Shown here: one piece after another, positions 1 to 9,670 of the stretch
How the letters are laid out: each line of letters starts with the position of its first letter
How positions within the stretch are numbered: the stretch's first letter is position 1
From: Filimonas zeae
Lineage (GTDB): Bacteria > Bacteroidota > Bacteroidia > Chitinophagales > Chitinophagaceae
Length of the DNA: 64,000 nucleotides
Assembly: GCF_014641615.1 (NCBI RefSeq)
Contig: NZ_BMIB01000005.1
Location: 386,150-450,149, forward strand
Direction: 5' to 3'
Program-made: the position numbers and the translations under genes
Notes under the pieces: generated by a model
The model's input: only the letters and a program-made list of their open reading frames with translations
Databases searched by the model: none
What the model was told of the DNA's origin: nothing

Positions 1-1
1 C

Positions 2-865
2 TGTCTGGCCCTGTTAGTTACCGGCATTAAAGCCACGCGTGCACAACAACAAACAGGGCTGCTATGGGAAATTACCGGCAACGATTTAAAACAGCCCGCC
101 TGGTTATTCGGTACCGTTCATATGTTCGATACCACTATGTATCAGTTACCACAAGCACCTTTTGAGCTACTGCCTAAGGTAGATAAGGTATACTTTGAAA
201 TGGATTTTTCAAAGCTGAACCCTGCTGAAATGATGGCTGCTATGATGATAACAGATACCACACAATATCTGAACAAACTGCTGGATACCCCTTCTTTAAA
301 CAGACTGAAAGCATTAGGAACATCCTCACCCATGATAAAAATGATGGGCGATAAAATATATGCTATCAAACCATTGTTATTAATATCTATGCTTACCTCC
401 AGCGCCACCCAGGCCACCATGGTAGATCTGGAAATATTTAAAGTAGCGATGGCACAACAAAAACCTGTAGGCGGCCTGGAAACTACCAAAGACCAGATGG
501 CAGCGATAGATCAGGTACCTATTACCAGACAGGCAGAAATGATGAAAAAATATTTTAACCATAGTAAATCACTCAACCAGCAGGTAAGCGAACTCACAGC
601 CGTATATGCAAAACAGCATATTAACGACCTTATGACTCAGGTAAATGATAATATGCCTGTAGATGCCAGCTTTGACGAAGCCATACGCCTGAAAAGGAAT
701 GAAACTATGACCAATAAAATAGACTCCATACTCCGTACCGAACACCCGCTTATTGCAGTAGGAGGCGGACACCTGGGCAACAGCGACGGACTGATAGCCT
801 TATTAGAGAAAAAGGGATATCAACTGAAAAGTATTCCCTTCACCTTTCAAAAGGCGCATAAGTAA
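2..865 (+). CDS. TraB/GumN family protein, 5' end outside window
   Basis: The reading frame is open from the left edge, so the start lies outside. The visible N-terminus reads as the end of a hydrophobic signal segment followed by QQQTGLLWEITGN and WLFGTVHMFD, the typical opening of Bacteroidota TraB/GumN proteins. The C-terminal VGGGHLGNSDGLIALLEKKG is the second family signature. Family members are exported or membrane-linked, thought to be metal-dependent proteases by similarity to Tiki/TraB, but the role is not established. Internal Met at 122 is not the true start because the conserved N-terminal motif lies upstream of it. No operon partner is visible; the next gene is 205 bp downstream. 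Confidence 0.85.
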   Translation, partial: CLALLVTGIKATRAQQQTGLLWEITGNDLKQPAWLFGTVHMFDTTMYQLPQAPFELLPKVDKVYFEMDFSKLNPAEMMAAMMITDTTQYLNKLLDTPSLNRLKALGTSSPMIKMMGDKIYAIKPLLLISMLTSSATQATMVDLEIFKVAMAQQKPVGGLETTKDQMAAIDQVPITRQAEMMKKYFNHSKSLNQQVSELTAVYAKQHINDLMTQVNDNMPVDASFDEAIRLKRNETMTNKIDSILRTEHPLIAVGGGHLGNSDGLIALLEKKGYQLKSIPFTFQKAHK

Positions 866-890
866 CCAAACGCCATCCATGTACCATGCC

Positions 891-989
891 TGCGGCATTG
901 CTGCATAGATGGTGCATGGATACTGCATGGATGGAGCATACATAAAGCATAGATATTGCATAGGGAGTACATGAGATATGTATGAAATA
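891..989. repeat. degenerate 11-bp tandem repeat
   Basis: From 902 to 989 the sequence breaks into eight consecutive 11-bp units with the rough consensus TGCATRGATNN: TGCATAGATGG, TGCATGGATAC, TGCATGGATGG, AGCATACATAA, AGCATAGATAT, TGCATAGGGAG, TACATGAGATA, TGTATGAAATA. A weaker unit may start at 891. The array sits between the TraB/GumN stop and the yifB start. The unit is not a multiple of three, so it is not coding. The period is close to one DNA helical turn, so a protein binding the core would meet it on one face. Function unknown. Confidence 0.75.
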
Positions 990-1070
990 GCGTTTTAAGG
1001 TACCACGGCACCAATTTTAAGCCACACTGCACCGCTAATTCCCTATATTCATCTCTTAATCCGTCTCCTT

Positions 1071-2618
1071 ATGCTGGTAAAAACCTATGGAAGCGCCGTG
1101 TATGGCGTGGACGCAATCACTATTACCATAGAGGTGAATGTGAGCGCAGGTTTAAAATATTTTATTGTAGGCTTGCCCGACAACGCCGTAAAAGAAAGCT
1201 TGCAGCGTATTGAAAGCGCCATTAAAAACAATGGCCTGTACATGCCACGCACCAAGCTGGTAGTAAACATGGCTCCGGCCGATATTAAAAAGAGCGGCAG
1301 CGCCTTTGACCTCCCCATTGCATTAGGCATACTTGGCGCAACTGACCAGTTAACGCATCCTGAAAAGCTACAGCAATACATTATCATGGGCGAATTAAGC
1401 CTGGATGGACATATCCAGCCCCTGAAAGGCGCACTTTCTATTGCCATGCAGGCCAAACGGGAAGGCTTTAAAGGCCTCATCTTCCCCTCAGCCAACGCAC
1501 GGGAAGCAGCGATGGTAGAAGGATTAGAGGTATACGGTGTTGACCATTTGTCGCAGGTAGTGCAAATGCTGAAAGGGGAAACCCGGCTTACGCCTGTTTT
1601 CGCCAATGCAGCAGAAGAGTTCAACATAGCACCAGGCATAGGAGATATTGATTTCAGTGAAGTAAAAGGGCAGGAAAATATTAAACGTGCCCTGGAAATA
1701 GCCGCCGCCGGTGGCCATAACGCGCTGCTGATAGGCCCACCCGGTGCAGGCAAAACCATGCTGGCTAAACGCCTGCCCGGCATTCTGCCCCCCTTTAGCC
1801 TACAGGAAGCCCTGGAAACCACCAAAATACACAGTGTGGCAGGTAAACTGCCTGCCCATACCGCCCTTATTCAGCAACGCCCTTTCCGCTCCCCGCACCA
1901 CACTATCAGTGATGTGGCGCTGGTAGGCGGCGGTGCCTCTCCACAGCCCGGCGAAATATCACTGGCCCACAACGGCGTATTATTTTTAGATGAACTTCCG
2001 GAGTTTAAAAGGTCGGTACTGGAGGTAATGCGACAGCCTATGGAAGAACGGAAAGTGACTATTTCCAGGGCACGCACTGCACTGGATTTCCCGGCTGGTT
2101 TTATGCTGATTGCCAGTATGAACCCCTGCCCCTGTGGCTTTTATAACCATCCGGAGAAGGAATGCGCCTGCGCACCCGGCAAAGTGCAGCAGTACCTGAA
2201 TAAAATTTCCGGCCCACTGCTGGATCGTATTGATCTGCATGTGGAAGTAACCCCTGTAGCCTTTACACAGCTCAACAGCACCGATCTTCCGCGCGCAGAC
2301 TCTTCCGCCACTATCCGCGAAAGAGTTATCCGCGCCCGTAATATTCAGGCAGAACGCTACCGGCAATATCCCGGCACCCATGCCAACGCCCAGATCAGCA
2401 GTAAACTGCTGCGCGAATACTGTACGCCCGATGCTACTGGAGCCGCACTGCTAAAAACCGCCATGAGCCGCCTTAACCTCAGCGCACGGGCCTACGACCG
2501 CATACTAAAAGTAAGCCGTACCATCGCCGATCTGGAAGGCAGTACACAGGTACTTTCTGCCCATATTGCCGAGGCCATCCAGTACCGCAGCCTGGACCGG
2601 GAAGCATGGGGTAACTAA
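1071..2618 (+). CDS. YifB/ComM family Mg-chelatase-like ATPase
   Basis: A 515-aa AAA+ protein of normal family length. Order: N-terminal Lon-protease-like ChlI domain (about 20-140, with GLPDNAVKESLQRI and KKSGSAFDLPIALGIL), the Mg-chelatase ATPase core (Walker A GPPGAGKT at 222-229, Walker B LFLDELPEF near 303-310), a cysteine cluster NPCPCGFYNHPEKECAC near 350, and a C-terminal helical domain. The ComM homologue of naturally competent bacteria is a helicase that promotes branch migration during integration of incoming DNA; in other bacteria the role is unclear. Start ATG at 1071 gives the conserved MLVKTYGSAVYG. Monocistronic, or co-transcribed with the ABC exporter 29 bp downstream. Confidence 0.93.
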   Translation: MLVKTYGSAVYGVDAITITIEVNVSAGLKYFIVGLPDNAVKESLQRIESAIKNNGLYMPRTKLVVNMAPADIKKSGSAFDLPIALGILGATDQLTHPEKLQQYIIMGELSLDGHIQPLKGALSIAMQAKREGFKGLIFPSANAREAAMVEGLEVYGVDHLSQVVQMLKGETRLTPVFANAAEEFNIAPGIGDIDFSEVKGQENIKRALEIAAAGGHNALLIGPPGAGKTMLAKRLPGILPPFSLQEALETTKIHSVAGKLPAHTALIQQRPFRSPHHTISDVALVGGGASPQPGEISLAHNGVLFLDELPEFKRSVLEVMRQPMEERKVTISRARTALDFPAGFMLIASMNPCPCGFYNHPEKECACAPGKVQQYLNKISGPLLDRIDLHVEVTPVAFTQLNSTDLPRADSSATIRERVIRARNIQAERYRQYPGTHANAQISSKLLREYCTPDATGAALLKTAMSRLNLSARAYDRILKVSRTIADLEGSTQVLSAHIAEAIQYRSLDREAWGN

Positions 2619-2647
2619 AAGTATCTAACTAGTATGTAACTTGCGCT

Positions 2648-4414
2648 ATGCGAACTTTATTATTGTACCTCAGACCTTATAAATGGCTGGTATTCTGGGC
2701 GCTTTTACTCGCCACCATCAACCAGACCTTCTCTTTGCTCGACCCGCTTATTTTTGGAAAAATCATTGACCGCTTTGCCCGCCACCCGCACACTACAGAA
2801 GAAAAGGGTGGACTGATCCGTGATCAATCGTCCTACATCCACGGCGTTATTATACTACTGCTGGCCAGTATGGGTGTAGCCATGGTATCACGAATTGCCA
2901 AAGCCTTCCAGGATTATGTGGTAAACGTGGTAATTCAGAAATTTGGCGCAAAAATCTTCACCGACGGATTAAAACATTCGTTAAAACTTCCCTTTCAGGA
3001 TTTTGAAGATCAGCGCAGCGGCGAAACGCTCAGTATTCTTACCAAGGTAAGAACCGACACCGAAAAATTCATCACCAGCTTTATCAACGTGTTTTTTGGT
3101 ATTGTGGTGGGCGTAGTGTTCGTAACCGTTTATGCATTCAGTATTCACTGGTCTATTATCCCCACGTACTTTGCCGGCATTCTGCTGCTGTCCTGGCTTA
3201 CCAGCCTGTTAAGCCGCAAAATCAAGGTAATTCAAAAGACCATTGTAAACGAAACCACTGCACTGGCCGGAAGTACCACCGAAAGTCTGCGGAACATTGA
3301 ACTGGTAAAAAGCCTGGGGCTGAGCGAGCAGGAAATCAGCCGCCTCAATAACAACACCTTTAAAATACTGGGGCTGGAACTGAAAAAGGTAAAAAGCATC
3401 CGTACCATCAGCTTTATTCAGGGCACGTTTGTAAATACCCTGCGGCAGGTAATTCTGTTTCTGCTGTTATACCTGGTATTTCGCGATAAGGTATCTGTAG
3501 GCCAGCTGTTTACCATGCAGCTGTATTCCTTCTTCATCTTTGGCCCGCTACAGGAAATAGGCAACATCATTATGTCGTACAGAGAAGCAGAAGCCTCTCT
3601 GAATAATTTCCATACGCTTATGCAAAGGCCGGTAGAACCTAAGCCTACGGTTCCCACTCCTGTAGGCAGTATTGAAACCCTGGCATTTGAAAGCGTATCT
3701 TTCAAACACCAGACAGCCAATTACAAAGCCATCGACAACATTAGTTTCCACGCCAGCAAAGGTGAAACCATTGCCTTTGTAGGTCCTTCCGGCTCTGGTA
3801 AAAGCACACTGGTAAAACTGCTGGTAGGTTTATATGTTCCGCAAACTGGTAAACTGCTTTACAATAATACCGACTCGCACGATATATACTTTGATGCCCT
3901 GCGCGAACAGATTGGTTTTGTAACACAGGATACCCAGTTATTCGCCGGTACAATCCGCGAAAACCTGTTGTTTGTTAAGCCTTCTGCCAGTGATGAGCAT
4001 TTAACCGATGTACTGAACAAAGCCAGTTGCGGCCCCCTGTTACAACGTGCAGAAAAAGGGTTGGAAACCATGCTGGGCGAAGGTGGCCTGAAACTGAGTG
4101 GTGGTGAAAAACAAAGGCTGAGCATTGCCCGCAGTTTACTACGCAACCCGCGCCTGCTGATTTTTGATGAAGCTACTTCCGCATTAGACTCTATAACAGA
4201 AGAAGAGATTACCTCTACCATCAAAGAGATCTCCGCCAAAAAAGAACAGATCACCGTACTCATTGCACACCGGTTAAGCACCATTATGCATGCCGATCGC
4301 ATTTATGTGCTGGAGAAAGGGCAGGTAGCAGAAACAGGTACGCACGAAAGTCTGTTGCAGGAAAAAGGACTTTATTACGCAATGTGGCGTCAGCAGATAG
4401 GCGAAAGAAAATAA
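2648..4414 (+). CDS. ABC exporter, fused permease and ATPase
   Basis: A 588-aa half-transporter. The N-terminal 330 residues hold an ABC transmembrane type-1 domain with about six hydrophobic segments (first at 12-32). The ATPase follows: Walker A GPSGSGKST starting near 379, Q-loop FVTQDTQLFAGTIREN, signature LSGGEKQRLSIARSLL near 483, Walker B LLIFDEATSALDS and switch His in VLIAHRLST. It should work as a homodimer in the inner membrane, exporting lipids, peptides or drugs; the substrate cannot be read from sequence. It starts 29 bp after yifB on the same strand. Confidence 0.92.
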   Translation: MRTLLLYLRPYKWLVFWALLLATINQTFSLLDPLIFGKIIDRFARHPHTTEEKGGLIRDQSSYIHGVIILLLASMGVAMVSRIAKAFQDYVVNVVIQKFGAKIFTDGLKHSLKLPFQDFEDQRSGETLSILTKVRTDTEKFITSFINVFFGIVVGVVFVTVYAFSIHWSIIPTYFAGILLLSWLTSLLSRKIKVIQKTIVNETTALAGSTTESLRNIELVKSLGLSEQEISRLNNNTFKILGLELKKVKSIRTISFIQGTFVNTLRQVILFLLLYLVFRDKVSVGQLFTMQLYSFFIFGPLQEIGNIIMSYREAEASLNNFHTLMQRPVEPKPTVPTPVGSIETLAFESVSFKHQTANYKAIDNISFHASKGETIAFVGPSGSGKSTLVKLLVGLYVPQTGKLLYNNTDSHDIYFDALREQIGFVTQDTQLFAGTIRENLLFVKPSASDEHLTDVLNKASCGPLLQRAEKGLETMLGEGGLKLSGGEKQRLSIARSLLRNPRLLIFDEATSALDSITEEEITSTIKEISAKKEQITVLIAHRLSTIMHADRIYVLEKGQVAETGTHESLLQEKGLYYAMWRQQIGERK

Positions 4415-4444
4415 TATATTCTCAAAGCATAAATTGTAAGCTGT

Positions 4445-4978
4445 ATGGATAATCTACTGGGCGTAGGCTCCCGTGTACAACACCCCTCCTTTGGGGCAGG
4501 TGTGGTAATTCATGTTCATAAAAGAGTATACGATATCTGTTTTATTGAGCAGGGTATTAAACAGGTTAAAAAGGAAGAGAACCTGGAAGTAATTGAAAGG
4601 ATCGATCCTGAGTACAACGTTAGTTTTAACGAAGCGGAAGAAGCGCTGATTAAAATTCTCCGCACCTGGAGTGATGTAACAGAAATAGTCCCCCTGGGTG
4701 AAAAATGGAAGAACGGATTAATGATTCTGCGCCCCGGTGATGACAGCCTGAAAGACAAAGAAATACCCGTTGACGTGTTCTTTCATAAAATAGTAATGTT
4801 GCGCGATCGCCTGCGTGTAATGGAACAACGCATTAACGCACACACCGTGCTTACAGATGAAGACAAGTTTAGCCTGCAACAATACATCACCCGTATCTAC
4901 GGCTCCCTCACCACCTTCAACGTACTGTTTAAACACAAAACAGACAACTTTGAAGGCGAGAAAGGAAAGGGAGATTAA
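4445..4978 (+). CDS. conserved hypothetical protein with N-terminal SH3/Tudor-like segment
   Basis: A soluble 177-aa protein without signal peptide or membrane segment. The first 50 residues (GVGSRVQHPSFGAGVV, then VYDICFIEQGIKQV) resemble the small SH3/Tudor-like domain that appears at the C-terminus of UvrD helicases and in other nucleic-acid-associated proteins. The rest is charged and probably helical. I do not recognise a named family. It begins 30 bp after the ABC exporter and may be its operon partner. It ends before a strong bidirectional terminator at 5068-5108. Confidence 0.75.
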   Translation: MDNLLGVGSRVQHPSFGAGVVIHVHKRVYDICFIEQGIKQVKKEENLEVIERIDPEYNVSFNEAEEALIKILRTWSDVTEIVPLGEKWKNGLMILRPGDDSLKDKEIPVDVFFHKIVMLRDRLRVMEQRINAHTVLTDEDKFSLQQYITRIYGSLTTFNVLFKHKTDNFEGEKGKGD

Positions 4979-5067
4979 TCCCAGTTCATTTGCAACATTC
5001 ATCGAGCGTTGACTGCAACGCTTAAAAACATACAAAAAAAAGGGCTGTATCAGTTTCTTTTATTCAT

Positions 5068-5108
5068 AAAAATCCCCCTGATAGTATCTCACTTTCAGGG
5101 GGATTTTT
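5068..5108. terminator. bidirectional intrinsic terminator
   Basis: A perfect 14-bp stem, AAAAATCCCCCTGA (5068-5081) with TCAGGGGGATTTTT (5095-5108), and a 13-nt loop. The A/T ends provide a U tract in both directions, and it lies between two convergent genes (the 177-aa protein and the MscS channel). Confidence 0.92.
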
Positions 5109-5154
5109 ATGATGATACACTTGTTTTTTTCGCCATCAGCGTACAGAAAAATAA

Positions 5155-7527
5155 CTATTTCAACTCCAGCCCCTGTGCCGAAACCGCCTGATACAACAGA
5201 AAATGCGCAGAACTTTTTGCCAGTTCCGCCTTCTGAACTTCTGCACACCAGAAGTATACTTTCAGGCTCATCTCCCCACTCTTCATTTTTTCAAACAACA
5301 CCACAGGCGTTTTTTGCTGTAAGGTAAACGGCGAAGTTGTTACTGCATCGGCAATCAGCTTCTCCAATCTTTCTTTGTCATCCGTACCTGCAATGGTTAG
5401 CGATAAATCCAGCCGTTTATAATTGTTGCTGAATGTCCAGTTGGTAATCTGTTGCGACAATATATCGCCATTAGGAATAATCACCTCTGCCCCATCTGCT
5501 GTAAACAGCGTACTGCTACGCAATCCTATCTCTTTAACCTTGCCCGATTTGGTACCTATATCTACAGAATCGCCAATCTGCAGCGGCCGGTCGAATATGA
5601 GAATAATGCCCGATACAAAGTTGTTTACAATATTCTGTAAGCCCATACCAATACCCACGCCCAGGGCACCCAGTACAATGGTAATTTTATCTACCGGTAG
5701 CCCCGAAGCCGCTACGGCCAGCAGGTAACCTGCCGTAATCAGCACCAGCTTGGTAATCAACAGGCGCGACCGTTGCCCTTTTGCACCCTCCTCCTCTTCA
5801 TCATCTACCGCACCCATAAAGTAGCCGATATAGCGCTGTAACATGTGCGCCAGCATAATAATCAGGAAGAACAACACCACACTGCCAAAGGAGAAAGTTA
5901 CGCTGCCTATGCTCCGGGTGGTTGCCAGAAAGCGGCCAATGCCCTGCGATAAAGGCGCATACATATTCATGTTGGTGGTAAAACCAATCATCCATACCAG
6001 CACCGTCATAGCCATCAGCGGCTTTTGAAACCCGGCTGTTACCACTGCCCCATCAAAACCTTTCTGTATACCCTGCCTCACCCGGCTGCCATGCACCTGT
6101 AACAGAATACCTTCTGTAAGCACTGTAAAACATGCCGAAAGGCCCAGCGCCTGGGTAAAGGAAAAAATGGCAGTAGTAGCAAACACGTGCGACAGGGTAA
6201 CCCTGCCATAAGCATTAAATAGAATGGCCAGCGCATTCAGCAGCAGGTTAATAACCAATGCTGTTTTTATAAATCGCTTTAGTGCTGTTTGCTCCGGCAA
6301 CCTTTTCAGAAAAACCAGCCAGGCGGCTATAGAAGCACCACACAGTACAATAAAGGTATACCGTCGTAATAAGGTAGGCGTGGTAGTATGCCCTACCCAG
6401 GCAAACAACACAAACAGCACCACCACACTCAGCCATGTTTTAAACAGCGGGCGCGGCCATTGCCTGTAAAAAATAAATGTAAGGGCTATTAACAAAAAAA
6501 ACTGCATCGACTCCACATAAGCAGCCGGTGCATTCATATCAAACAAAGGCGCTATGCTAAACATCAGCACAAAAGCAGCTGCTATAGGCTGCATAGCCAG
6601 GTAGTAAATATGATAATGCTTCAGTGTATGTGCCATTCCATTTTTACGTATCACCCGCAGGTTATAGGTAATCCACCAGAAAAAAAACGCGCCAAATAAC
6701 AATAGCAGCAACCGTTTGCCACCCACCTCTTTCAGGTAATAGCTCAGTGCTTTCTTTTCATCACCGGTCTGGGTAGCAGATGTTCTGGCTTTTATAGCAG
6801 CTGCGGCTTTGGCAGCTTTACCTGACTCCCATAAAAACGGCACTTCTTTGCTGAACGATTTTATGCCCGTCATCCGCAAACGCTCTTCTACCTTATTACT
6901 CAGTTCCGAGCAGGTAATCTGCAATGCAGAGGTCTGCATTTTCAGCTGGTTAATATAAGTAAGGCTGGCTTTCAGCACACTGTCGGCACCACGCCGCTTG
7001 CTGCGCAATCCTCTTAACTGTTCCAGAAAAGGCAGACGGGCTACAGAATCGCGCACCAGCTTGCGCAGTGTGGTATCGCGCATCAGCTTACGCAGTTCCT
7101 CCTTTAACACCTCCATCTCTTTACCTGCAGCAGTTATCTCCTGTTCGCTTTCCAGAATATCGGCCTGCACGTTTTTTAACAGAATACTGAACATTTGCAG
7201 GTTACGCACATCCAGGGTATTACCCACTGTGTTTACCACACGGCCCACCACCCGCAGGGCGCTGTCGCTGTCGTTCAGCTGGTCCTTCAGTTCATATATT
7301 TCATGCCGCAGCTTACCCATGCCCATTACATGGTTAAAAGCCTGGTAGGCATCTTCAATATGCATCATGTAATCTCCGGATGTAAGCTTGCCGGAATCGG
7401 CAAAAATAGATTCGGCTGCAAAGCCATTGCGTCTGAAGCGACTGGTGTCTTGCTGGGCCTGTGCTATACTACACGCAAACAGGCCAACTGCCAGCAATAG
7501 CAGGTAGCGTAAAAAGGGGTATGTCAT
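5155..7527 (-). CDS. MscS family mechanosensitive ion channel, large form
   Basis: 790 aa. An N-terminal signal peptide (residues 1-24, ending SIAQAQQ) is followed by a periplasmic, partly coiled-coil region (about 30-265), then some ten transmembrane segments. The conserved MscS pore helix and beta domain lie near the end: VLGALGVGIGMGLQNIVNNF (pore-lining TM3), then FDRPLQIGDSVDIG and IPNGDILSQQITNWT. The architecture resembles the large MscK/MscM-type channels, which gate ions under membrane tension during osmotic downshock. Start ATG at 7527. No close neighbour on this strand upstream; it converges on the gene ending at 4978. Confidence 0.92.
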   Translation of the reverse strand: MTYPFLRYLLLLAVGLFACSIAQAQQDTSRFRRNGFAAESIFADSGKLTSGDYMMHIEDAYQAFNHVMGMGKLRHEIYELKDQLNDSDSALRVVGRVVNTVGNTLDVRNLQMFSILLKNVQADILESEQEITAAGKEMEVLKEELRKLMRDTTLRKLVRDSVARLPFLEQLRGLRSKRRGADSVLKASLTYINQLKMQTSALQITCSELSNKVEERLRMTGIKSFSKEVPFLWESGKAAKAAAAIKARTSATQTGDEKKALSYYLKEVGGKRLLLLLFGAFFFWWITYNLRVIRKNGMAHTLKHYHIYYLAMQPIAAAFVLMFSIAPLFDMNAPAAYVESMQFFLLIALTFIFYRQWPRPLFKTWLSVVVLFVLFAWVGHTTTPTLLRRYTFIVLCGASIAAWLVFLKRLPEQTALKRFIKTALVINLLLNALAILFNAYGRVTLSHVFATTAIFSFTQALGLSACFTVLTEGILLQVHGSRVRQGIQKGFDGAVVTAGFQKPLMAMTVLVWMIGFTTNMNMYAPLSQGIGRFLATTRSIGSVTFSFGSVVLFFLIIMLAHMLQRYIGYFMGAVDDEEEEGAKGQRSRLLITKLVLITAGYLLAVAASGLPVDKITIVLGALGVGIGMGLQNIVNNFVSGIILIFDRPLQIGDSVDIGTKSGKVKEIGLRSSTLFTADGAEVIIPNGDILSQQITNWTFSNNYKRLDLSLTIAGTDDKERLEKLIADAVTTSPFTLQQKTPVVLFEKMKSGEMSLKVYFWCAEVQKAELAKSSAHFLLYQAVSAQGLELK

Positions 7528-7672
7528 AAATGAGGTTTACTAATATATTCAGCGAATATATTTACAGTAAGGCTTATACCGGCAAACACCCCTTATTCTT
7601 ACTACTTTACCTGCAAACAAAAGCCGTAAGATGCCGGATTACTCCCCACATGCCTACGGCCGGCACTAAGTA

Positions 7673-8941
7673 TTAAACCATCTCTGCCATGGCTTCTTCT
7701 TTTACAACTGCTTTGCGTGGTACAGAAACTGCCGCAGGCTTTTTCTTTTTCTTCTTCTTACCCCACCATACAATAAAGCCGGTTACAGGTAAGCTGGCGC
7801 AGATAAGGCTGGCAAAAAAGGCAATGATTTTACCCGTAATACCACCAATAGCCCCTACATGAATATCGTAGTTGGCCCGGTAAATTTTATCTGCCACCGT
7901 TGCTTTGGCATACGGCGTACTGTAAATACCCTTACGCGGAATTTCTGCCAGTGTATTGGAATTATACGTTTTAAACTCGCGCTTGTAATAGGTTTTCAAT
8001 GTAGGGTTATAGTATACCGTAAGCGGGTCAGTTTTCTTAGCCCCGAAACCTATTTGTAAATAGCCCTGATTATCTGGATACTGCGCCATCGAACGCTGCC
8101 ACAATACATCTTCCGGGTGCGCATACATAGCAGTGGTACCGGGATCATTTTTAGCAGGCGGCTGATTTTTACCACGGCCGGTTTCCAGCTTTTTACCGCC
8201 GGAAAGCAACCAGTAGTAAGATTTACCCCACCACTCAAAGCTCCAGACCAACCCTGTTACTGCAATGGCAAACGCCACCAGCAGCACGTAAAAGCCCAGT
8301 ACATTATGCAGATCGTAGTTTACCCGCTTAAAGCTGGCACCCCACTTTATTTTAAAGCTCTTATCAACATTCGCCTTTTTCAGGTTCTTCGGCCACCATA
8401 TTACCAGGCCCGTTATCAACAGCAATACAAAAATAAATATAGCCCAGCCTACCACCACATGTCCCACTTCGTGGGGCAGCCACAGGTAGTAATGTCCCAT
8501 CAGCACAATACGGAAAAAGTCTTTCTCAAACCGCTTTTCATGCAGAACCTCGCCGGTGTAAGGGTTCTGATAAATGGCGGTGTAGCCGGTGGCTTTAGTG
8601 TTATAGGCACTCATGGCCGCATGGCCGGGAGGATTATAGGTAACACCGGTAATTCTTCTTTCCAGTGTATCTGTTTTGCCGGCAAAAGCATATTGCTCTG
8701 CTTTCTGCTTTAGCACAGAGGGAGGCAGCATAGGCCTGTTCTCCGCCTTCACAAACTGAAAAGGCTCGGTTACCATCCGTATTTCACGCTCAAAAACATA
8801 AATACATCCGGTAATACTCACTATTACTACCACAATGCCGCTTGCCAGCCCCAGCCACAAATGCAGCCAGTCATTTACGCGGCGGAACAGAGATTTCCCT
8901 TTTTTCTTCTGCGGTTGCTTTGTCTTAACTATCCCCATCAC
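7673..8941 (-). CDS. PepSY-associated transmembrane protein
   Basis: 422 aa with four probable membrane helices: about 28-50 (LGLASGIVVVIVSITGCIYV), around 160-180 (FIFVLLLITGLVIWWP), around 210-235 (VLGFYVLLVAFAIAVTGLVW) and near 375-395. This is the PepSY_TM layout, with two periplasmic loops. Relatives are often near TonB receptors and are proposed to act as inner-membrane flavin- or ferric-reductase-like proteins in iron uptake. No iron-uptake gene is adjacent here, so that role is only family knowledge. The C-terminus carries a run of lysines (GKKKKKKKPA). The 127-bp upstream region contains the imperfect palindrome CATGGCACCATGCCATG near 8980. Confidence 0.88.
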   Translation of the reverse strand: MMGIVKTKQPQKKKGKSLFRRVNDWLHLWLGLASGIVVVIVSITGCIYVFEREIRMVTEPFQFVKAENRPMLPPSVLKQKAEQYAFAGKTDTLERRITGVTYNPPGHAAMSAYNTKATGYTAIYQNPYTGEVLHEKRFEKDFFRIVLMGHYYLWLPHEVGHVVVGWAIFIFVLLLITGLVIWWPKNLKKANVDKSFKIKWGASFKRVNYDLHNVLGFYVLLVAFAIAVTGLVWSFEWWGKSYYWLLSGGKKLETGRGKNQPPAKNDPGTTAMYAHPEDVLWQRSMAQYPDNQGYLQIGFGAKKTDPLTVYYNPTLKTYYKREFKTYNSNTLAEIPRKGIYSTPYAKATVADKIYRANYDIHVGAIGGITGKIIAFFASLICASLPVTGFIVWWGKKKKKKKPAAVSVPRKAVVKEEAMAEMV

Positions 8942-9068
8942 TCAGTAGTAAATTGTTTAAACAGTCCGGTTTAACAGCATGGCACCATGCCATGTTACAA
9001 AATTGACCTGTTTGTTCCCTGAAGGTCTACGCTTTTGGGAAAATCGATTTACGGAATAGGGAAATAGC

Positions 9069-9584
9069 TTACAAAAAGGGATTGCGAATTGTGTATAACC
9101 AGCCCGGCTGCCCGTCAAAATCCAGCCGCCCGGCCAGCTTTAACCCGGCCTTTTCCAGCACCCGCAACGAAGCGCTGTTGGCAGCCATGGCCCTGCCAAC
9201 AATAACCTGTATATGAAATTGATTGAAACCCAGCTCAATGGATGCCTGTGCAGCCTCTGTAGCGTACCCCTGCCCCCAGTACTGACGCAGAAAACGAAAG
9301 CCCACATCATACTCTTCCCTGGCGGGTGTATATTTTAAACCACACCAGCCCAGAAAACAACCGTCTGCCACGCGCGTAACCGCCCAGCGCCCCACGCCAT
9401 ACAGCCGGTATTGATCGTACGCACGCAAAAAGGCTGCAGCCGCTTCCACATCGGCAAAAGGCGCATCGCCGGTATATCGCAATACATCCTCATCCTGATT
9501 AAGCCGGAACAGGTTTCCGGCATCTGCTTCTGTCATCTGCCGCAACTGCAACCGCGGCGTTTGCGCTATTATGGAATGGTTCAT
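9069..9584 (-). CDS. GNAT family N-acetyltransferase (RimJ/RimL type)
   Basis: 171 aa from ATG at 9584. A longer version would need a TTG 18 bp upstream, and MNHSIIAQTPRLQLRQM is the usual N-terminus of this group (TxRLxLR). The acetyl-CoA binding region is visible in FLRQYWGQGYATEAAQASI (motif A) and NSASLRVLEKAGLKLAG (motif B). Members acetylate ribosomal protein N-termini, small amines or other acceptors; the substrate is not readable. It is divergent from the TIGR02117 gene, with 86 bp between starts. Confidence 0.88.
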   Translation of the reverse strand: MNHSIIAQTPRLQLRQMTEADAGNLFRLNQDEDVLRYTGDAPFADVEAAAAFLRAYDQYRLYGVGRWAVTRVADGCFLGWCGLKYTPAREEYDVGFRFLRQYWGQGYATEAAQASIELGFNQFHIQVIVGRAMAANSASLRVLEKAGLKLAGRLDFDGQPGWLYTIRNPFL

Positions 9585-9670
9585 AAATAAAAAAAGCCCC
9601 AAAGCCCTAATTAAATTTACAATGTAACCAGCATTTAATACATTTAACGCACCCTTAACCCCTTGTTTGA

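Noticed and set aside
902..989. CRISPR array
   Set aside because: The 11-bp units are contiguous and degenerate, with no spacers and no cas genes.
1085..1825. 246-codon minus-strand ORF opposite yifB
   Set aside because: Pure shadow of a well-conserved coding frame; composition is that of an antisense frame (Ser/Pro/Ala rich), no motif.
8970..9000. CATGGCACCATGCCATG palindrome-like sequence upstream of the PepSY gene as a Fur box
   Set aside because: Does not match a Fur-box pattern and is imperfect; not enough to call a regulatory site.
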